NCBI GenBank assembly: GCA_021831125.1
Contig: JAKBNI010000004.1
Span: 1-50,257 of the forward strand
Direction: 5' to 3'
Length of the DNA stretch: 50,257 bases
DNA from: Actinomycetes bacterium
GTDB taxonomy: Bacteria > Actinomycetota > Acidimicrobiia > Acidimicrobiales > RAAP-2
Shown here: piece by piece, positions 47,601-50,257 of the stretch
Layout: every line of letters begins with the position of its first letter
Numbering within the stretch: the stretch's first letter is position 1
Program-made: the position numbers and the translations under genes
Notes under the pieces: model-generated
Seen by the model: the letters and a program-made list of their open reading frames with translations, nothing else
The model's database searches: none
Told to the model about the DNA's origin: nothing

Positions 47601-48225
47601 GGGCGAGTTCGACGAGACGCGGGTTGGTCCGGCGCTGCTCGGGCTGGCCGTGGTCCTGGAGCTCGATGAAGAAGTTCTCGCGCCCGAAGATCTCCTGGAG
47701 CCGCCCGGCGAGCTCGCGGGCCCGAGCGCCGTCGTCGTGGAGCAGGGCCTGCAGGACGACCCCGCCCAGGCACCCCGAGGTCGCCACCAGGCCCCCGGCG
47801 TGGTGCTCGAGCAGCTCCCAGTCGACGCGGGGCTTGTAGTAGTACCCCTCGAGGAAGGCCCGCGACGAGAGCTCGCGCAGGTTGCGGTAGCCCTCGTTGG
47901 TCGTCGCGAGCAGGGTCAGGTGGTGGTAGAGCTTCTGACCGCCCTCGGTCTCGCCGCCGGTGTCGTCGATGCGTCCGCGACGCGCCGGACGGTCGAAGCG
48001 GCTCGTGGCCGACATGTACGCCTCGAGTCCGAGGACCGGAGTGACCCCGTGTTTGCGGCACGTCTGGTAGAAGTCGATCAGCCCGTAGAGGTTCCCGTGA
48101 TCGGTGATCGCGAGCGCCCGCTGGCCGTCGGCCTTGGCGGCGAGGACGAGCTCCTCGACGCGCGCCGCGCCGTCGAGCATCGAGTACTCGGTGTGGTTGT
48201 GCAGGTGGACGAACCCGTCGGACAC
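44665..48225 (-). CDS. dnaE: DNA polymerase III alpha subunit
   Basis: Replicative polymerase, 1186 residues, the length of DnaE1 rather than the shorter DnaE2/ImuC. N-terminal PHP domain begins HLHNHTEYSMLDG (~8-20). The polymerase Asp residues lie in PDIDMDFDER (~415-424) and KMDFLGLRNL (~590-600), equivalent to E. coli D401/D403/D555. HhH and an OB domain (VTVGGLLSE) close the protein. GTG 48225 has AGGAGG seven bases upstream and a TAGTTT -10 (48252-48247). Single gene, convergent with the CAP-like gene. Confidence 0.97.
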   Translation of the reverse strand: MSDGFVHLHNHTEYSMLDGAARVEELVLAAKADGQRALAITDHGNLYGLIDFYQTCRKHGVTPVLGLEAYMSATSRFDRPARRGRIDDTGGETEGGQKLYHHLTLLATTNEGYRNLRELSSRAFLEGYYYKPRVDWELLEHHAGGLVATSGCLGGVVLQALLHDDGARARELAGRLQEIFGRENFFIELQDHGQPEQRRTNPRLVELARDLGAPLLATNDLHYVRPGDAEMHDALLCIGTGARVSDPDRFRFASDQHYLKTAAEMRRLFRDLPEACDNTLLVAERAEVTIDFDNDALPEFPLPEGYRDLAHKDGAGRYLRDLAYQGARERYGHDLSDAVRERLDYELSVIGEMGFADYFLVVWDLIRHARESRIRVGPGRGSAAGCCVAYCLRIVDIDPIANGLIFERFLNPGRKQMPDIDMDFDERFRGDMIRYAAERYGSDHVAQIITFSTIKARAAVRDAARVLGYPPQLGDKIAKAMPPLVMGQDLPLEACFTPTPGYEGRFAEAAELRALYGNDPEVRHVVDVAKGFVDKRRQDGIHAAAVVITKEPVLAYVPVQRKSGPNGSSEDAPIVTQYEATAIEKLGLLKMDFLGLRNLAIIERTLDHIERRHGERVDIDRVPLDDPAVFEMLRLGNSIGIFQLEGDKMRQLMRRLAPTSFDDIAALNALYRPGPLSENVHNDYADRKNGRQRVTYDHPDLEAILGETYGLMIYQEDIMRVATTVAGFSMTEADDLRKACSKKIKEMIQAQRTKFEEGAERQGYGRDLGEAIFDKIEPFADYAFNKSHAYGYALVGYQNAWLKAHYPVEYMAALLTSFREDKDKSALYLNEARQMGITVGVPDVNASFADYTPSPSEERTILFGMAAVRNVGEGLVERIVHERDARGPFSSVYDFVRRVDPVVLNRRTLESLVKAGAFDSFGVSRRGLLLAIDEIVDVTLARRKDLSLGITTLFAALGGEGGDDWEGTEVAISAEEFDTPVKLDFEREMLGTYVSDHPLYGVQAALAQRTDGSLSEIRERAEEIARAGRPVTVGGLLSEVQLRQTKAGRTYARVVVEDLGGSLEVNFSAASFERFSGFLVKDNVVLVRVRPNEGDEDLRFSAVDVEAFARPSGVDELRLSLRPEDLTARSIATLREILARYPGPSPVVVDTGAAGKVFRLGPAYTVDIAGVVAELRSEFGRRVISA

Positions 48226-48246
48226 CGGCGACCTCCTCTCCTGCGC

Positions 48247-48252
48247 AAACTA
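48247..48252 (-). promoter_or_regulatory. Candidate -10 (TAGTTT) of dnaE
   Basis: It would start transcription near 48240 and leave a ~15-base leader containing AGGAGG. Confidence 0.4.
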
Positions 48253-48280
48253 CACCGATGGGATTTCGAAGGTTAGCCCC

Positions 48281-48778
48281 CTAGAGGTACGTCCCGGCCC
48301 GGGCGTCGGACCCCGGCGGGAGGGAGCGGTCGCGCATCTTCTCGAGCTGGGCCGCGGCGGCCGCCTGCTGGGCGAACAGCGAGGCCTGGATCCCGTGGAA
48401 GAGGCCCTCGAGCCACCCGACCAGCTGGGCCTGGGCGACGCGCAGCTCGGACTCCGAGGGGACCTCGCCGGTGAAGGGCAGGGTCATGCGCGCGAGCTCG
48501 GTGCGCAAGTCGGGCGAGAGCGCTCCGGAGAGCTCCTCGACCGAGGTCTGGTAGATCTCGCGCAGCCGGGTCCGCCCGGCCTCGTCCAGGGGGGCGGCGC
48601 GGGCCTCGTCGAGGAGGGTCTTGACCATCGAGCCGATGCGCATCACCTTGGCCGGCTGGCTGATGTAGTCGGTGGCCTCGCCCGCCTCGGGGCTCTCGGG
48701 CTCCTCGCCCGGGGGCAGGACCGCGTCGGGTCCGACCGGCTCGCTCGTCGGGGGCTGGGGGGCTTCGGCATCGCTCAC
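48281..48778 (-). CDS. bpa: Bacterial proteasome activator Bpa/PafE (DUF2587)
   Basis: 165 residues from GTG 48778. ATP-independent ring that opens the 20S proteasome. YISQPAKVMRIGSM (~38-51), AAPLDEAGRTRLREIY (~61-76) and AQAQLVGWLEGLFHGIQ (~115-131) match mycobacterial Bpa almost word for word as I remember it. The C-terminus AGTYL keeps the penultimate tyrosine (GQYL in M. tuberculosis) that docks into the proteasome alpha ring. The acidic first ~37 residues are disordered and poorly conserved. No prcAB or pup in the window. Divergent from an Rrf2 gene. Confidence 0.94.
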   Translation of the reverse strand: MSDAEAPQPPTSEPVGPDAVLPPGEEPESPEAGEATDYISQPAKVMRIGSMVKTLLDEARAAPLDEAGRTRLREIYQTSVEELSGALSPDLRTELARMTLPFTGEVPSESELRVAQAQLVGWLEGLFHGIQASLFAQQAAAAAQLEKMRDRSLPPGSDARAGTYL

Positions 48779-48838
48779 CGGGCCAGTGTGCCAGAGTTCG
48801 GGACCTTCGGACACATCCGGGGGGCCCGACCGCCTCGG

Positions 48839-48844
48839 TAGCAT
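48839..48844 (+). promoter_or_regulatory. Leaderless -10 (TAGCAT) of the Rrf2 gene
   Basis: TAGCAT, six bases, GTG 48851. Same hexamer as at 25273. Confidence 0.55.
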
Positions 48845-48850
48845 GGGGCC

Positions 48851-49297
48851 GTGAGGGTGTCCACCCGCGGCGACTACGCCAGTCGGGCCCTGTTGAGCCT
48901 GGCCCTGCGCGACGACGGCTCGCCCACCTCGGTCCGAGACCTCGCCGAGCGCACGGGGCTCCCCCAGCCCTACCTCGAGCAGATCCTGCTCAGCCTCAAG
49001 GGGGCGGGCCTCGTGCGCTCCAAGCGCGGCGTGGGCGGGGGCTACGTGCTCGCCCGACCGGCCCACCAGGTCACCCTGGCCGAGATCGTCTCGGCCGTCG
49101 ACGGACCGATCAACGCCGGCGACTTCGGCGAGCCCCACGCCAACGGGGCCTGCGACCACGAGGGCCAGTGCGTCCTGCTCGAGGTCTGGGCCGACGTGGG
49201 CAGTCACATGCGCGAGCACCTGGCGAGCTACACCCTGGCCGACATGGTCGACCAGGCTCGCGGCGGACGGCCCGTCGCGCGCACCCACAGCGCCTGA
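48851..49297 (+). CDS. Rrf2-family transcription regulator
   Basis: 148 residues. Winged helix start RVSTRGDYASRALLSLA (~2-18), GVGGGYVLARP wing (~60-70), then the sensor loop with C101-x5-C107. NsrR and IscR have a third cysteine about six residues on; here that position is W113, so a cluster would need other ligands (H103, E111, D8). It could sense Fe-S status, NO or redox, or be a two-Cys variant. Start fixed by the TAGCAT box. It may regulate the divergent bpa or itself; no operator was identified. Confidence 0.88.
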   Translation: MRVSTRGDYASRALLSLALRDDGSPTSVRDLAERTGLPQPYLEQILLSLKGAGLVRSKRGVGGGYVLARPAHQVTLAEIVSAVDGPINAGDFGEPHANGACDHEGQCVLLEVWADVGSHMREHLASYTLADMVDQARGGRPVARTHSA

Positions 49298-49300
49298 TCC

Positions 49301-49330
49301 TTGCGCCCGGGGTCCGGCCCGTGGTACATT
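49301..49330 (+). promoter_or_regulatory. Candidate sigma-70-type promoter of the sigma factor gene
   Basis: TTGCGC (49301-49306), 18 bases, TACATT (49325-49330). Predicted start near 49337, leaving a ~68-base leader. Confidence 0.5.
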
Positions 49331-49339
49331 ACTAAGGCG

Positions 49340-49366
49340 CTCATAGGAGAAATACCTCTCCGTGAG
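49340..49366 (+). promoter_or_regulatory. 5'-end hairpin in the leader of the sigma factor mRNA
   Basis: CTCA-TA-GGAGA-AATACC-TCTCC-G-TGAG: outer stem of 4, internal loop, inner stem of 5, 6-base loop. It begins within a few bases of the predicted transcript start and sequesters a spurious AGGAGA. It could stabilise the mRNA or act in regulation; the true ribosome site AAGGAG (49394-49399) lies beyond it. Confidence 0.45.
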
Positions 49367-49404
49367 ACGCCGGACTATTGGCCCCCCTTAGACAAGGAGT
49401 CGCC

Positions 49405-50256
49405 GTGAACACCACCCCCCGCCGATCGGCCGTCAACACCACCGACATGCTCGGCCTCTTGATGCGCGACCTCGATCGCTACCCCATGCCCAACTACGAC
49501 GAGCAGGTCGAGCTGGCCAAGCGGGTCACCGCCGGGGACGAGGAGGCCAAGAAGCAGATGGTGGCGGCCAACCTGCGCCTCGTCCTGCACTGGGCCCGCC
49601 GCTACCAGGACCGCGGCGTCGAGATGGTCGACCTCGTCCAAGAGGGCGTCTTCGGCCTCCTGCGCGCCGTCGAGAAGTTCGACTGGGAGCGCGGCTTCAA
49701 GTTCTCCACCTACGCCACCTGGTGGATCCGCCAGGCCCTCCAGCGCGCCGTCCAGCAGCACGGGCGCACCATCCGCATCCCCCTCGAGGTCGGCGAGCAG
49801 CTCCAGCGGCTCGAGGCGACGACGGCCGAGCTCACCTCGACCTTCGGCCGCCCGCCCACCGACGACGAGCTCACCGAGGCCACCGGCATGGCCAAGGCCG
49901 AGCGTGACAACCTCAAGGGGCTCGCCGGGGTGACGGCCAGCCTCGACCAGCCGGCCTCGGCCGACTCGGCGACCACCCTGGGCGACCTCGTCGCCCCGAG
50001 CCAGGACGACTGGGTCGGCGGCATCGAGACCACGATGATCAACGACCAGATCCACGGCGCGCTCGACCAGTTGAGCGACCTCCAGCGTGAGGTGCTGACC
50101 CTGCGCTTCGGCCTGAACGGCGCCACGCCGCTGTCGCTCCAGGCGACCGCCGCCAAGATGGACATCGGCGTGCGTCGGGTGCGTCGCGCCGAGGACGAGG
50201 CCCTGGCCGTGCTGCGCCAGGACGCCTCGGTCGTGGCGGCCCACGAGGTCGCCTAG
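49405..50256 (+). CDS. Group 2 sigma-70 family factor (SigB/HrdB-like)
   Basis: 283 residues from GTG 49405, which has AAGGAG five bases upstream; the frame open from 49378 is upstream of that site. Region 1.2 (TTDMLGLLMRDLDRYP), region 2 (ANLRLVLHWARRYQ, LVQEGVFGLLRAVEKFDWERGFKFSTYATWWIRQAL as separate blocks ~55-115), region 3 (~135-200) and region 4 with a C-terminal helix-turn-helix (LSLQATAAKMDIGVRRVRR) are present. No region 1.1, so it is not the full-length primary factor. Regions 2.4/4.2 suggest recognition of -10/-35 promoters like the housekeeping ones. The window ends one base after its stop. Confidence 0.93.
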   Translation: MNTTPRRSAVNTTDMLGLLMRDLDRYPMPNYDEQVELAKRVTAGDEEAKKQMVAANLRLVLHWARRYQDRGVEMVDLVQEGVFGLLRAVEKFDWERGFKFSTYATWWIRQALQRAVQQHGRTIRIPLEVGEQLQRLEATTAELTSTFGRPPTDDELTEATGMAKAERDNLKGLAGVTASLDQPASADSATTLGDLVAPSQDDWVGGIETTMINDQIHGALDQLSDLQREVLTLRFGLNGATPLSLQATAAKMDIGVRRVRRAEDEALAVLRQDASVVAAHEVA

Positions 50257-50257
50257 C

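Overview
The window is very GC-rich, densely packed chromosomal DNA from a high-GC Gram-positive bacterium (Actinomycetota). Evidence includes a proteasome activator of the Bpa/PafE family (48281-48778), the men pathway for menaquinone, many GTG starts, many 4-base start/stop overlaps, and a recurring TAnnnT box 6-7 bases before start codons (leaderless transcription). The oxidase cluster and general gene set would fit the class Acidimicrobiia, but that placement is inference. I saw no rRNA, tRNA, CRISPR array, insertion sequence, phage gene or replication origin. No gene-free stretch exceeds about 150 bases.

Layout. (1) 1-8844, minus strand: a pyrimidine operon pyrR-pyrB-pyrC-carA-carB-pyrD-pyrF, translationally coupled throughout. 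A PyrR-binding-loop-like sequence lies in the leader just before the pyrR ribosome binding site. No pyrK is present. (2) 8913-19288: a copper/heme respiratory island. It holds an aa3-type oxidase operon (cupredoxin, ctaC, ctaD, ctaE, an unlisted 37-residue membrane protein, a CtaG-like protein), a canonical CtaG, a SCO protein, a SCO domain fused to a large membrane domain, and two paralogous small membrane proteins sharing an LSWAYVFEWPL motif. (3) 19305-23481, minus: the shikimate block aroC-aroK-aroB-aroQ followed by efp and nusB. (4) 23509-27229: nfuA, a cysteine-rich protein of unknown function, small hypotheticals, a lipoprotein and tyrS. (5) 27252-35291: ccdA and the men genes (menD, menH, menA, menB, menE), interleaved with a sulfatase and a SRPBCC protein. 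(6) 35293-39708: a xylose/ribose-type sugar ABC transporter and a Gfo/Idh oxidoreductase. (7) 39767-44664: an acetyltransferase, a YyaL/DUF255 protein, unknown proteins and a secreted CAP-like protein. (8) 44665-50256: dnaE, bpa, an Rrf2 regulator and a group-2 sigma-70 factor.

How it fits together. Menaquinone synthesis, CcdA, SCO/CtaG copper delivery and the oxidase form a respiratory theme beside housekeeping genes. The most unusual part is the oxidase operon. Subunit I keeps every heme and CuB ligand, but the usual D-channel aspartate and K-channel lysine are replaced (R203, I426) and it carries an extra N-terminal membrane region. The operon opens with a COX2-like cupredoxin whose copper site lacks the expected histidine. 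A second strong observation is the leaderless -10 signature, which fixes the starts of about ten genes and forms an overlapping bidirectional -10 between menD and menH.
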